Assembly (NCBI GenBank): GCA_949280815.1 | Contig: CASDJM010000011.1 | Coordinates: 1 to 40,928 of the forward strand | Direction: 5' to 3' | DNA from: an uncultured Clostridia bacterium | GTDB taxonomy: Bacteria > Bacillota > Clostridia > TANB77 > CAG-508 | DNA length: 40,928 nt | Part shown: piece by piece, positions 7,970 to 16,928 of the stretch | Position numbering within the stretch: the first letter of the stretch is position 1 | Layout: each line of letters opens with the position of its first letter | Program-made: the position numbers and the translations under genes | The notes under the pieces: generated by a model | Databases searched by the model: none | Seen by the model: the letters and a program-made list of their open reading frames with translations, nothing else | What the model was told of the DNA's origin: nothing

Positions 7970-9094
7970 ATGAATAATAAAGCTGATTTATCTAACGAAA
8001 AAGGCTTTTACATATGGTTTGATAAAAATAATAAAAAAGAGTATTATACTACCACTTTAACATTATATAACTCAAAAATTGCTACTAGTAAAAACTCTAA
8101 ATATTCTTACATATACTATACTGATAGCTTCTTACCTAAAGTTTCTCCTAAAAGGAATCGAGCTGAATATATAAAAAACGCTTTAAAACCAAAACCACTA
8201 GATTTATATAATCCTTATGAAGAACGATATGGTATGCTTTTAATAAATTTCTTAAATGCTAGATTAGATGATTGGAGACATGCATATAAAGATTTTATAT
8301 ATGCTTATGGACTGGGAATAATAGAAAAATATTCTAGTAAAAAAATGAGATTATCATATACAGATATAAATTCATTTATAGCAAATGCAAAAGGAATTTT
8401 TGAAAGTGCTCAAGTAAAATTATATGGACTTCAATTAGAATTAAAAGAATGTGTAGATTACATATATAATTTAAATGGAAATGAAGAAGATAAAGAATAT
8501 GAACCATATACAAAATTTCAAGCATATTCGTTAAAACATAATTTAATAAATAAACATACACAAAATACAGAAGTATTATTAAATTCCTTGAGTATTTTTA
8601 AGAATGATTTTGTTTCTGCTAAATTAAGTGAACTTACACAAGGAATAAATGGCATAAATATGCAAAATGGTATTAAATATTCAAGTAGGTATTTAGATAA
8701 TATTTGTTTTATAGTTTTAAGTGAATTGGTAAATAATAATATAACAATTAAAACTTGTAAACATTGTGGCAGATATTTTATTCCAGTAAATAGACAAGCT
8801 GAAGTTTATTGTGATTTAACACCTCGTTCTGGAAATGGAAAGAAATGTAGAGAACTAGGAGCTCGTACTGCATATGCTAAAAATGTTAAAGAAGTTGAAG
8901 GTCTTTTAATTTATAGAAGAACATATCAAAAAAGATTAATGGAATTAAGTAGAAATCCAAATACTTCTGAAAAAGATAAGAAGAAATTTAATACTTGGAA
9001 GAAAGCTGCACAAGAAAAAATTAAAGAATTTAAAAAAGAAAAAATTACCGAAGAACAGCTAAAAATTTGGATGGAAGAAAATAAAGATTTATAA
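7970..9094 (+). CDS. Unknown protein with C-terminal zinc-finger (DUF6076-like)
   Basis: A 374-residue soluble protein. The N-terminal 250 residues are rich in Tyr/Asn/Lys and show no motif I know. Around residue 262 a zinc-finger-like motif appears: TCKHCGRYFIPVN, then YCD and KKCREL, giving Cys-x2-Cys...Cys...Cys. A charged helical tail follows (EKDKKKFNTWKKAAQEKIKE). I recall this finger with GRYF in DUF6076-type proteins of mobile elements, but cannot confirm it. A GAAAGGA ribosome site precedes the ATG. It is transcribed away from xis-int and ends at the hairpin at 9105-9150. Confidence 0.6.
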   Translation: MNNKADLSNEKGFYIWFDKNNKKEYYTTTLTLYNSKIATSKNSKYSYIYYTDSFLPKVSPKRNRAEYIKNALKPKPLDLYNPYEERYGMLLINFLNARLDDWRHAYKDFIYAYGLGIIEKYSSKKMRLSYTDINSFIANAKGIFESAQVKLYGLQLELKECVDYIYNLNGNEEDKEYEPYTKFQAYSLKHNLINKHTQNTEVLLNSLSIFKNDFVSAKLSELTQGINGINMQNGIKYSSRYLDNICFIVLSELVNNNITIKTCKHCGRYFIPVNRQAEVYCDLTPRSGNGKKCRELGARTAYAKNVKEVEGLLIYRRTYQKRLMELSRNPNTSEKDKKKFNTWKKAAQEKIKEFKKEKITEEQLKIWMEENKDL

Positions 9095-9104
9095 AAAAAT
9101 GCCG

Positions 9105-9150
9105 TTTCCCGACCATTTTTTATATATTTATACATAAAAGTGGTCGGGAA
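9105..9150 (+). terminator. Terminator hairpin
   Basis: TTCCCGACCA (9106-9115) pairs perfectly with TGGTCGGGAA (9141-9150), and the flanking T/A run inside extends the stem. A long T run follows (9155-9164). It ends the transcript of the zinc-finger gene and separates it from the cargo block starting at 9197. Confidence 0.7.
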
Positions 9151-9196
9151 TATTGATTTTTTTTAAAAAATATAATAATATAATTATGGTGATGAT

Positions 9197-10426
9197 ATGG
9201 AAAAAATATATAAAAGAGAAGATTATTTAAAGAAAATTCGTGGATTTTACAATGATGATATGATTAAAGTTATATCTGGAATAAGAAGATGTGGCAAATC
9301 ATTCTTTTTGAAATCTATTATACAAGAACTAATAGAAAATGGTATAAAAGAAAAAGATATTATATATATAGAATTAGATAAAAAAGATTATAAGAATATT
9401 AGAACTTCAAAGCAATTAGAAAAAGTGATTGATAAACAAATAGTAGATAATGACTTTAAGTATCTATTTATTGATGAAATTCAAAATGTTAAAGGCTTTG
9501 AAACTTTAATAAACTCTTACAGAGAAGAAGGCAATATATCTATTTTTATTACTGGTTCTAACTCATATCTTTTAAGTGGCGAATTAGTAACAAAATTAAC
9601 TGGTAGATATATTGAAATAGAAATGATGACTCTTTCTTTTTATGAATATGTAGATATGAAAAGATTTTTAAATAAAAGTGTTAATGAAAATATATACTTA
9701 GAATTTGAAGAATATATTAGAGATGGTGGTTTCCCAAAGTCTTTATATTATGATAATTACGAAGAAAAGATTACTTATACTTCAAGTGTTATAAATCAAA
9801 TTTTTGAAAAAGATATTAAGACAAGTAATAGAATAAATGATAAAGCTTTATTCGAAAGAATAGAAAAATTTATAATTAATAACTTTGGTGCAGTCATTTC
9901 TATAAAAAATATATATAATTACTTACAAAAAGAAGCAAAGATAAATGTAGATAGAAGAACAATAAAAAGATATTTAGACATTTTAGAAAAAGCTAAAATT
10001 ATCTATTCTTGTGATTTATTCGATATAAAATCAAAATCGGTGTTAAAGGGTGAAAAGAAATACTATCTAGCAGACTTAAGCATTTATTATTCGCAAAATA
10101 CTGATAATAGAATAAATTATGGACCAGTTCTTGAAAATGTAATGTATTCTTATTTAAAAAGCAAGAATTATAAACTTTCTGTAGGTTATATTGGAAAGCT
10201 AGAGTGCGATTTTATCGCAAGAGCAAATTATGATGATTACTATTATATTCAAGTTTCTAAAGACATTAGCAATAAAGATACTGAAGAACGAGAATATAGA
10301 CCATTTTATATGATTAAAGAGCTATATCCAAGATATTTGTTTACTATGGATATGCTACTTCAAAAAAGAGATGGCGTAAATCATGTGAATATTGTTGATT
10401 TTATTTATAATAATAAAAATTTGTAA
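9197..10426 (+). CDS. AAA-type ATPase of the DUF4143 family
   Basis: A 409-residue P-loop protein. Walker A is GIRRCGKS at 28-35, Walker B is YLFIDEIQ with D93-E94, and ITGSNSYLLSGE holds the sensor-1 region. A winged-helix segment follows (about 240-290) and the C-terminal DUF4143 region has LECDFIARANYDDYYYIQVS, like a reduced PD-(D/E)xK fold (D...Q-x-S). Family members are widespread with unknown role; some are linked to mobile DNA or toxin-antitoxin-like functions. The start has a modest GGTGAT ribosome site. First gene of the block 9197-14388, 60 bases before the next. Confidence 0.85.
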   Translation: MEKIYKREDYLKKIRGFYNDDMIKVISGIRRCGKSFFLKSIIQELIENGIKEKDIIYIELDKKDYKNIRTSKQLEKVIDKQIVDNDFKYLFIDEIQNVKGFETLINSYREEGNISIFITGSNSYLLSGELVTKLTGRYIEIEMMTLSFYEYVDMKRFLNKSVNENIYLEFEEYIRDGGFPKSLYYDNYEEKITYTSSVINQIFEKDIKTSNRINDKALFERIEKFIINNFGAVISIKNIYNYLQKEAKINVDRRTIKRYLDILEKAKIIYSCDLFDIKSKSVLKGEKKYYLADLSIYYSQNTDNRINYGPVLENVMYSYLKSKNYKLSVGYIGKLECDFIARANYDDYYYIQVSKDISNKDTEEREYRPFYMIKELYPRYLFTMDMLLQKRDGVNHVNIVDFIYNNKNL

Positions 10427-10485
10427 AATTTTCTACTGGATTATGAATTTTCAAGAAAAAAGATTTGGAGAGATGAAATTATAAG

Positions 10486-12000
10486 GTGGATGTAAAAGAA
10501 TATTTAATAGATAATAAAAAATTAATGAAAGAATGGGATTATAATAAAAATATTAATCTTAATCCAAAAAAATTATCTAAATACAGTAATAAAAAAGCAT
10601 TTTGGATATGTAGTAAATGCAATCATAACTGGATGGCAAGTATTTCTACTAGAAGTGCAGGACATGGATGCCCTGCATGTAGTGGACGAGTAGCAACAAA
10701 AGATAATAATTTAGAAAAAGTTGCTCCTAATTTAGCAAAAGAATGGCACCCCATAAAAAATGGTAATTTAAAACCAACAGATGTCTTGCCTTATTCAGAG
10801 AAAAAAGTATGGTGGCAATGTAAGAGGGGGCATGAATGGAAAGCAAGTGTAAGCAATAGATATCAAGGAAGAAACTGCCAACAATGCTCTTATGAGTTGA
10901 GAACTTCATTTCCTGAACAATGTTTATTGTTCTATCTTTCAAAATTTTATTATACAGAATCAAGGAAAAAAATTAGTAATTGGGAAATTGATATTTATTT
11001 GCCTGAATATAACATTGGAATTGAATATGATGGTATAGCTTATCATAAAAGATTAAATTTAGAGAATAGAGAAAAAAGAAAAGAAAGTGTGTTAAAAAAC
11101 GAAAATATTAGATTAATAAGGATAAAAGAAGATTATAAAAAACAAGAAGAAGATAATGATGTTATATATTTTATTGTGGATCATAAATATTCAAATTTGG
11201 AATTTGCTTTGAACAAATTATGCTATAAAATCAGTCATATTACCAATAAAAATATAATATTTGATATTAATCTTGATAGAGATAGACAAAAAATATATAA
11301 AAATTATATCTCTTATGAAAAGAAAAATAGTTTTGCTACAAAATTTCCAGAATTATTAAGATTATGGAATTATGAAAAGAATGAAAACTTAATACCTGAA
11401 TATTTTTCGTATAATAGTAATAAGTCAGTTTGGTGGAAATGCAAAAAATGTAGTGGCGAATGGAAAGAAAGTGTAATAAATGTTGCGAAAGGTAATCGTT
11501 GTCCGTTTTGCTCTGGTCATAGAGTTTTAAAAGGATACAATGACCTTGAAACTTTAAATCCTATTCTAGCAAAAGAATGGAATTATGAAAAAAATGATAT
11601 TTTATTACCTAGTATGGTAACTTGTGGAAGTAATAAAAGGGTATGGTGGAAATGTAAAAATGGACATGAATGGTTTGAAACGATAAATCGAAGAAACAAA
11701 GATACTGTATGTCCATATTGTTCTGGAAGGCATAAATCTATTCCATTAAAACAAGAACAATGGCTAAAGAATTATAATCTTGCAAAAAAATATTTTGAAG
11801 ATAATGGAAACCTTAATATAAATTCAAAATATATAACTAAAGATGGTATTAAGTTAGGTAGTTGGATTAGAACACAACGAGTATCATATAAGAATAAAAG
11901 TCTAACAGATGAAAGATACAAATTACTATGTGATATTAATATGGTATGGAAATTAAATCCTGGAGTCAAAAAGGAGAAATATTATAATGAAAAATTATAA
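10486..12000 (+). CDS. Zinc-ribbon / Vsr-like nuclease / helicase-associated domain fusion
   Basis: GTG start. The 504-residue protein is modular. Four treble-clef zinc ribbons of the DUF4379 type lie at about 7-68, 72-135, 283-345 and 350-413, each with a WWKC..GHEW-like first knuckle and a CPxCSG-like second knuckle (first pair C42/C45 and C62/C65). Between the second and third sits a Vsr/DUF559-type endonuclease domain (140-215): FPEQ with E144, WEIDIYLPE with D169, and IGIEYDG with E180 and D182, then RLIRIKE. A helicase-associated-type domain (423-490, WLKNYNLAKKYFEDNGNLN...GSWIRTQR) closes it. The layout suggests sequence-specific DNA binding and cutting; function is unproved. Confidence 0.8.
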   Translation: MDVKEYLIDNKKLMKEWDYNKNINLNPKKLSKYSNKKAFWICSKCNHNWMASISTRSAGHGCPACSGRVATKDNNLEKVAPNLAKEWHPIKNGNLKPTDVLPYSEKKVWWQCKRGHEWKASVSNRYQGRNCQQCSYELRTSFPEQCLLFYLSKFYYTESRKKISNWEIDIYLPEYNIGIEYDGIAYHKRLNLENREKRKESVLKNENIRLIRIKEDYKKQEEDNDVIYFIVDHKYSNLEFALNKLCYKISHITNKNIIFDINLDRDRQKIYKNYISYEKKNSFATKFPELLRLWNYEKNENLIPEYFSYNSNKSVWWKCKKCSGEWKESVINVAKGNRCPFCSGHRVLKGYNDLETLNPILAKEWNYEKNDILLPSMVTCGSNKRVWWKCKNGHEWFETINRRNKDTVCPYCSGRHKSIPLKQEQWLKNYNLAKKYFEDNGNLNINSKYITKDGIKLGSWIRTQRVSYKNKSLTDERYKLLCDINMVWKLNPGVKKEKYYNEKL

Positions 12001-12039
12001 AAAGAAAATGATGTTTTAAAAATGAAAGGAGAAGCATAG

Positions 12040-12588
12040 ATGGCAAAAGAATACTTTGATTTATTAGATGAAAATGGGAATAAAACAGGAAAAACAAAAT
12101 TAAGAAGTGAAGTTCATAGAGATGGAGATTGGCACAAAGCAGTACATATATGGATTATAAATAGTAATGGTGAAATATTATTACAAAGAAGATGTGCAAC
12201 AAAAGATAGTAACCCTAATATGTTAGATATATCTAGTGCAGGACATTTATCTGCTGGAGATGACTCATTATCTGGAGCAATAAGAGAATTAAAAGAAGAA
12301 CTTAATTTAGATGTTGAACCAGAAGAATTACAATTTATAAAAACTTTAAAAAGAAGTTCCAAATATACAGCTACTTTTATAAATAATGAATTTGATGATT
12401 TATATATTTTAAGAACTAATAAAAGAATTGAAGATATGAGATTTCAAAAAGAAGAAATATCAGAAATATTCTTTGTACCATATAAAAAATTTAAAGAAAT
12501 GGTAACTAATAAGCAACCAGATTTATTAATGCATACTGAAGAATTTGAAATTCTATTTAATATGTTTGATAATGAATTTGGAAGATAA
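12040..12588 (+). CDS. NUDIX hydrolase (IPP-isomerase-like subgroup)
   Basis: A 182-residue NUDIX protein; the family cleaves nucleoside diphosphates linked to another group, and the subgroup resembles isopentenyl-diphosphate isomerase. The start MAKEYFDLLDENGNKTGKTK and GDWHKAVHIWIIN are typical of this subgroup. The NUDIX box at 68-90 reads GHLSAGDDSLSGAIRELKEE followed by LNL: the REL..EE core is kept, but the first glutamate position is Asp and the last glycine is Asn. AAAGGAG lies 8 bases before the ATG; the gene follows the nuclease fusion by 40 bases and precedes the next by 22. Confidence 0.88.
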   Translation: MAKEYFDLLDENGNKTGKTKLRSEVHRDGDWHKAVHIWIINSNGEILLQRRCATKDSNPNMLDISSAGHLSAGDDSLSGAIRELKEELNLDVEPEELQFIKTLKRSSKYTATFINNEFDDLYILRTNKRIEDMRFQKEEISEIFFVPYKKFKEMVTNKQPDLLMHTEEFEILFNMFDNEFGR

Positions 12589-12609
12589 ATAATTTGTAGG
12601 AGCATTATA

Positions 12610-14388
12610 GTGGAAAATGATCAAATAGAAGAATTAGCTGTTAATATTATAGAACATGAAATCTTAAAATATAGTGATTTAAAGTCAAATATTACAAAAG
12701 GAGATAAAGGAATTTCTTGGGATGGATATATAACTGTTTTTGATGGTAAAGGTAGAGGTAAAGATAATTTTGAATACAAAATTGATGTGCAAGTTAAAGG
12801 AAGAATTGTTAAGAAAATTCAAAAAGGAAACACTAAATTCTCTATTGAAAAGGCTCATTTAATAAATTATCAAAAACAAAATAGTGGAACCTTACTCTTA
12901 TTGGTAGATATCGTTGATAGTCTAACATACCAAATTTATTATGCAAATTTATTACCTGTAGATTTAAAACAATTGATAGAAAGCAATAAAAGCAAAGCAA
13001 AAAAACCTAAAGTAAGTATTTTACTAAAACCAATAAAGGATTCTTCAGTTTCATCTTTGAAAAATATATGTAGAAATTTTGCTCTAAATTCTAAAAGGCA
13101 AATGGGAATACCTATAAAAGATTTAAGTGAGTTAAAAAATATTGATACTATTGAATTTAAAGTTATTTCAGAAAATGGAAAACACTTTGATTATATACTT
13201 AATAATGATGTATATACATATGCAATACTTAATGATGAATTAAAAACAATGGTAGCATTGCCTAAAGGTGATTTTGTAGCAATACAAAATAAGATAGAAA
13301 AAAATATTCAAATAAAAGAAAAAATATACTATACTTCTTACATGTTAACAAGACAAAAAGATCATGAAACTATTACAATGGGAAAAGGAATTGTTTTTAA
13401 CTTTGAAAGCAGAAAAATTAATTTTAGCTTTCAAGGAACATTGCAAGATAGAATAACAGATATGGAGTTCTTTATAGACTTAATTAAAAATAAAACCGTA
13501 ACGATAAATGGAGCTACTTTAAATTTACCAGAGTATAAGAAAGATATAAATGAAAAAAACAAACTTATAGAAGATTATAGCAAGAAAGTTAATGACCTGA
13601 AAATGTTAAGGGATAAGTTCTTAGAACTCAAGATTGACTTTAAAGAAGATATCGATAAATTAGATAAACAAAGTAGAAATAATTTATTACTATTCAAAAA
13701 AATTTTTTGTGATAGCATTGTACCAACAAATATAAATATACAACAAAGTGGAGTACATTTTATAAGAATAGGCAATTGTTATATAGCTGTTCTAGCACAA
13801 AAAAATAAAAATGAAGAATTAAAAATATATAATTATTTTGGAGAACTAAAAGATATTATTAGTGTTGTTATCTCTAAAGAAGGAGAAAAACCTTCTGCTG
13901 AAAACAGGACAAGTCCATATTTTGTTATGAGTTCTGAGGATATACTTAAATTTTCAAATTTTAACTCAGAAGTGATTTTTAATTCACTTAATGTTATTCA
14001 AAATTTTGAAAATCAATCTGATTATATAAATGCCTTTATGCTAGAATTACTGAAAGCGTATGATAAAGATAATAAAAGAAAAGATATATTAGATTTGGCA
14101 GATAAAATTAATAATTTGCTAATGCAAAATGAAATAAGCATAACTAACCAATTAAATAAATTTCAAATTATAAAAAGAAAAAGAGATTTTAAGCCAGATG
14201 AAAGAAATATCTTGCTAGATTTAAGAAATAATTTAGAAAAAAATGATTATTTTAATAATAATCAATGTGGCATAGCGATTTTATTAGAAAATAAAAATGA
14301 TTATGAGTTTTATCATAATGCTATGGATAAAGAAACACAAAAAGAATTTGATACTTATCCGATTACTAATCTAATAAATAAAAAGTAA
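12610..14388 (+). CDS. DUF4365-type nuclease-fold protein with coiled coil
   Basis: GTG start with AGGAG upstream. The N-terminal 150 residues have the DUF4365 pattern, a PD-(D/E)xK-like fold: SWDGYITVFDGKGRG with the acidic residue, then YKIDVQVKGRIV carrying the Q-x-K signature. Residues about 310-360 are a charged coiled coil (NEKNKLIEDYSKKVNDLKML...). The rest of the 592 residues has no motif I recognise. DUF4365 domains occur in restriction-like and other accessory proteins. It ends the cargo block; its stop overlaps the terminator at 14387-14410. Confidence 0.7.
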   Translation: MENDQIEELAVNIIEHEILKYSDLKSNITKGDKGISWDGYITVFDGKGRGKDNFEYKIDVQVKGRIVKKIQKGNTKFSIEKAHLINYQKQNSGTLLLLVDIVDSLTYQIYYANLLPVDLKQLIESNKSKAKKPKVSILLKPIKDSSVSSLKNICRNFALNSKRQMGIPIKDLSELKNIDTIEFKVISENGKHFDYILNNDVYTYAILNDELKTMVALPKGDFVAIQNKIEKNIQIKEKIYYTSYMLTRQKDHETITMGKGIVFNFESRKINFSFQGTLQDRITDMEFFIDLIKNKTVTINGATLNLPEYKKDINEKNKLIEDYSKKVNDLKMLRDKFLELKIDFKEDIDKLDKQSRNNLLLFKKIFCDSIVPTNINIQQSGVHFIRIGNCYIAVLAQKNKNEELKIYNYFGELKDIISVVISKEGEKPSAENRTSPYFVMSSEDILKFSNFNSEVIFNSLNVIQNFENQSDYINAFMLELLKAYDKDNKRKDILDLADKINNLLMQNEISITNQLNKFQIIKRKRDFKPDERNILLDLRNNLEKNDYFNNNQCGIAILLENKNDYEFYHNAMDKETQKEFDTYPITNLINKK

Positions 14389-14410
14389 AGGAGCTAAATT
14401 CGCTCCTTTT
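14387..14410 (+). terminator. Rho-independent terminator of the cargo block
   Basis: AAAGGAGC (14387-14394) pairs perfectly with GCTCCTTT (14402-14409) around a seven-base loop, and T residues follow. The stem starts in the stop codon of the DUF4365 gene. The relaxase gene on the other strand ends at 14415, so it may serve both directions. Confidence 0.85.
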
Positions 14411-14414
14411 TAGT

Positions 14415-15699
14415 TTATCTAATTCTATCTTTCTTCTTTTTCTCTTGCATTTCTTCAGCTTGTTTTCGTTCTTCTTCTAGCTTTTGATGAAGTTCAAATC
14501 TCTTAATTTTTTCTAATCTTAATTCTATATTATCACAATGCTTTATTTCTTCAGCAAGTGGTGTTATCTTTTTAGAAATTTCTACAATCTGACTTTCAAT
14601 ACTTGCCTTTTCATCTTCTGTTTTTGCTCTTTTATGCTTTTTCCATAAATTTTCTCTCTCACTTTTCAATGGGTTAATTTTTTCATAAGAAGATTTTTGA
14701 TAATCTAGCAATTCTTGTTCTGTATTGATATTATTTTTACACACAAATCTAACTTGTTTAGAAAATTCATCCATTTTCTTAATTGCACTTATTAATTCTG
14801 GCGTCATTTTCGTTATATTAGGTTTTGAGACGATTTCTATATTGATACCGAGTAATTTCTCATAGTGAAAAATTAAATATGAAATAGAGCCTTTAAATTG
14901 CAAATGATTTTGTTTTTCATTGTTATATCTTTCATAACTTCTGTTAGCTAATAAATATGGAGCTGGAGAATATGGATATTCGGGCTGTGTTTCTAATATT
15001 CTTTTATAAATATTTTCTTTTGAGTAATTATTTCCAAATTGTCTTTCAATTCTAGTATTTCGTTTATATGGCTCTCTTCTTATAGACAATGTTTCGTTTT
15101 TGTCTGTAACAATATAATCTAAATCTTGTAATATTTTAATAAATTCGTTATAGTCTTTAGCATTTGCTATTGCATAATCTATACTATCTTTCATAAGTTC
15201 CTTATATAAGCTACTTGTAGCATATTTATTGTATTTTTCTTCTTGTTTCAAAACACTTAGTCCATATTCTTCACAAAGTTTATCTGAAGCCTTTCTCATT
15301 AGAGCATAGTCTTTCTTTGTATTACAAAACTTCTTACCATCTAAAAATGAAACAGAGTTTAAAACAAAATGGTTGTGTAGGTTGTCTGTGTTTAGATGAG
15401 TAGAAACTACTATTTGAAATTTATCTCCCCATAGTTCTTCAGCGAGTTTAATTCCAATTTCATGTGCTTGTTCTGGTGTTACTTCTCCTTTTACAAAAGA
15501 TTGTACTCCATGAAAACATTGTATTCCAGTTGTCTTGAAAAATTGCTTTTTAATATTTCTCATTTCTTGTAGAGCAGTATCAGGCATACAATTTATACCT
15601 GATACATATAATTTTTCTTCTGTTTTTTCTCCGATTTACTGCATATTCTATTGTAGTATCTAATCTATCTCTTACCTTCCATATTTTTGTTACTGCCAT
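14415..15699 (-). pseudogene. MOBP-type relaxase, frameshifted near the N-terminus
   Basis: This is the relaxase of a mobilizable element (Tn1549-like Rlx), which nicks oriT and leads the strand in transfer. An ATG at 15699 opens MAVTKIWKVRDRLDTTIEYA with the putative catalytic Tyr19, but the frame shifts by one base at the A-run near 15625 (GGAGAAAAAACAG). The other frame continues EKTEEKLYVSGINCMPDTAL to 14415. The HUH-like metal site is intact in that part: STHLNTDNLHNHF. The tail is a basic coiled coil. If the indel is real, Tyr and His motifs are on separate products and the protein is dead; an assembly error in the A-run is possible. Confidence 0.8.
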
Positions 15700-15705
15700 A
15701 ATCTA

Positions 15706-16053
15706 TTACCACCCACTTACATTCTTTTCCTTTTGTGGTATAAGATAAACTTCTTGTAATGCTAGTATAAAATTTTGTATTTGATTTAATAAAGGATTTA
15801 TTTTATCTTCTCTCATATATCCTTGATATTTATTATAAGTTCTTGCCATTTGATTTAAGTTTGTTGCCATACCTCGAAGTTGTGAAAGTATCTCATAAAA
15901 TTTTTCATCTGGTTTTTCTTTTAGCTGATAATCTAAAATTATTTTTCTAAAAAATTCTGATTTATTCAAGCCAGACCTTTTAACTTTCTCATTTAGAATT
16001 TTGTTTTCATCTTCATTTAAAAACACATTGATTTTTATATTTCTATTTCTCAT
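15706..16053 (-). CDS. mobC: MobC-type relaxosome accessory protein
   Basis: A 115-residue ribbon-helix-helix protein that binds oriT and helps the relaxase. The RHH start is visible: RNIKINVFLNEDENKILNEK, then SGLNKSEFFRKIIL. The MobC signature LRGMATNLNQMARTYN follows at about 60-75. It is seven bases upstream of the relaxase, as in Tn1549-like elements, and just downstream of the candidate oriT. Confidence 0.88.
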   Translation of the reverse strand: MRNRNIKINVFLNEDENKILNEKVKRSGLNKSEFFRKIILDYQLKEKPDEKFYEILSQLRGMATNLNQMARTYNKYQGYMREDKINPLLNQIQNFILALQEVYLIPQKEKNVSGW

Positions 16054-16090
16054 TTTTTCATCTCGCTTTCTGTTTTTTCTTATTAGGGTT

Positions 16091-16139
16091 TGGGACTTGT
16101 CCCATTCCTCTTTAGTATTTGTGGCGTGAGTACAAATAC
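16091..16139 (-). other. Candidate oriT of the MOBP system
   Basis: In the 119-base gap upstream of mobC two palindromes stand side by side: TGGGAC-TT-GTCCCA (16091-16104) and GTATTTGT (16115-16122) with ACAAATAC (16132-16139) around the loop GGCGTGAGT. A hairpin with a G-rich neighbour next to mobC is the usual layout of a transfer origin. The nic site cannot be placed from sequence alone. Confidence 0.5.
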
Positions 16140-16172
16140 GTTGCTTGCATATTCAAGAAATTTAGAAAGTAC

Positions 16173-16499
16173 TCACTTTAAAATTCCTATTTTTTTGAAG
16201 AAAAAGTATGATTCTTTACCACCTAAAAAGAAAATTTCTCTTTCTTCTATCGATTGCATATCGTAATAAATTTGTACCAATTTTGAAAGTGAAAAGCATT
16301 CTTCGTTTGATAAATTTCTGCCTTTAATATCTCCTTCTAGTATCCAAGTTAAGTTTTCATTTTGTTCTAATATTTTGTTATATTCGTTTTTTAACTCTGC
16401 ATATTTTTCATTATTATCTTTTAAATATCTTCTACTATTTTCTAAATATTCTTCAAACATATCTTCATATTCTTTATAAAAACTTTCTATTTTTTCCAT
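16173..16499 (-). CDS. Small unknown protein of mobilizable elements (DUF6664-like)
   Basis: Start set at 16499 because GGAGG lies eight bases before it; the open frame reaches 16523 and would overlap the TnpV stop. The 108-residue product begins MEKIESFYKEYEDMFEEYLE and has a conserved-looking block WILEGDIKGRNLSNEECFSL and IYYDMQSIEEREIFFLGGKE. I recall such proteins next to TnpV and RepA in Clostridia elements. No enzymatic motif is present. It lies between TnpV and the oriT region, on the same strand. Confidence 0.6.
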   Translation of the reverse strand: MEKIESFYKEYEDMFEEYLENSRRYLKDNNEKYAELKNEYNKILEQNENLTWILEGDIKGRNLSNEECFSLSKLVQIYYDMQSIEEREIFFLGGKESYFFFKKIGILK

Positions 16500-16515
16500 A
16501 ACTTTAACCTCCATT

Positions 16516-16911
16516 TTAAACATAAATTAACTCATTAAATATAATTTCTTCTACACGATTTTTAATATTATTCATTCTGCAAACCCATTCTATTTGATTA
16601 TTAGCTTTTAGTTCTTCAGTTATATTTTCTTGTTCTATAAATTGTTTCATTAACAAATTAAATCTTTCATTTGCTGTTTTATCTATTTTTAATAAATGAC
16701 TTCTTAATTTATTTTCAACCCATAAAATTGTATAATCTACTTTTTTATGCTCTAGCAAATACTTTAATCTTAACTTTCCATATTTACCAAGTTCATTAGC
16801 TTTTACACTAGCTGAATCAACTAAATTTGGAAAGTAATAATCACCTTTTCTTATATATTCAATACCAGTTTTCTCATCAATAAACCTTTCTTTTAATTCA
16901 TTATTATCCAT
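16516..16911 (-). CDS. tnpV: Transposon-encoded protein TnpV, copy 1
   Basis: The 131-residue product carries the TnpV pattern: GIEYIRKGDYYFPNL at the start, then LGKYGKLRLKYLLEHKKVDY, a central LRSHLLKIDKTANERF and the ending IIFNELIYV. TnpV was named in Tn4451; its function is unknown, perhaps an accessory of excision or a regulator. Two further copies are at 19192 and 21167 with moderate divergence, so they are not a recent duplication. It sits 17 bases after repA. Confidence 0.82.
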   Translation of the reverse strand: MDNNELKERFIDEKTGIEYIRKGDYYFPNLVDSASVKANELGKYGKLRLKYLLEHKKVDYTILWVENKLRSHLLKIDKTANERFNLLMKQFIEQENITEELKANNQIEWVCRMNNIKNRVEEIIFNELIYV

Positions 16912-16928
16912 ATCTAACTTCTCCTTTT

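Noticed and set aside
9108-9147. CCCGACC hairpin as another copy of the CCCGACA motif
   Set aside because: It differs at the last position and works as an ordinary terminator with a T run, so I do not count it with the motif at 5918 and 17564.
15620-15635. A AAA AAC heptamer in the relaxase as a programmed -1 frameshift site
   Set aside because: The heptamer is in the right phase, but the -1 frame meets a stop within about ten codons; the relaxase continues in the +1 frame, so an indel is the better explanation.
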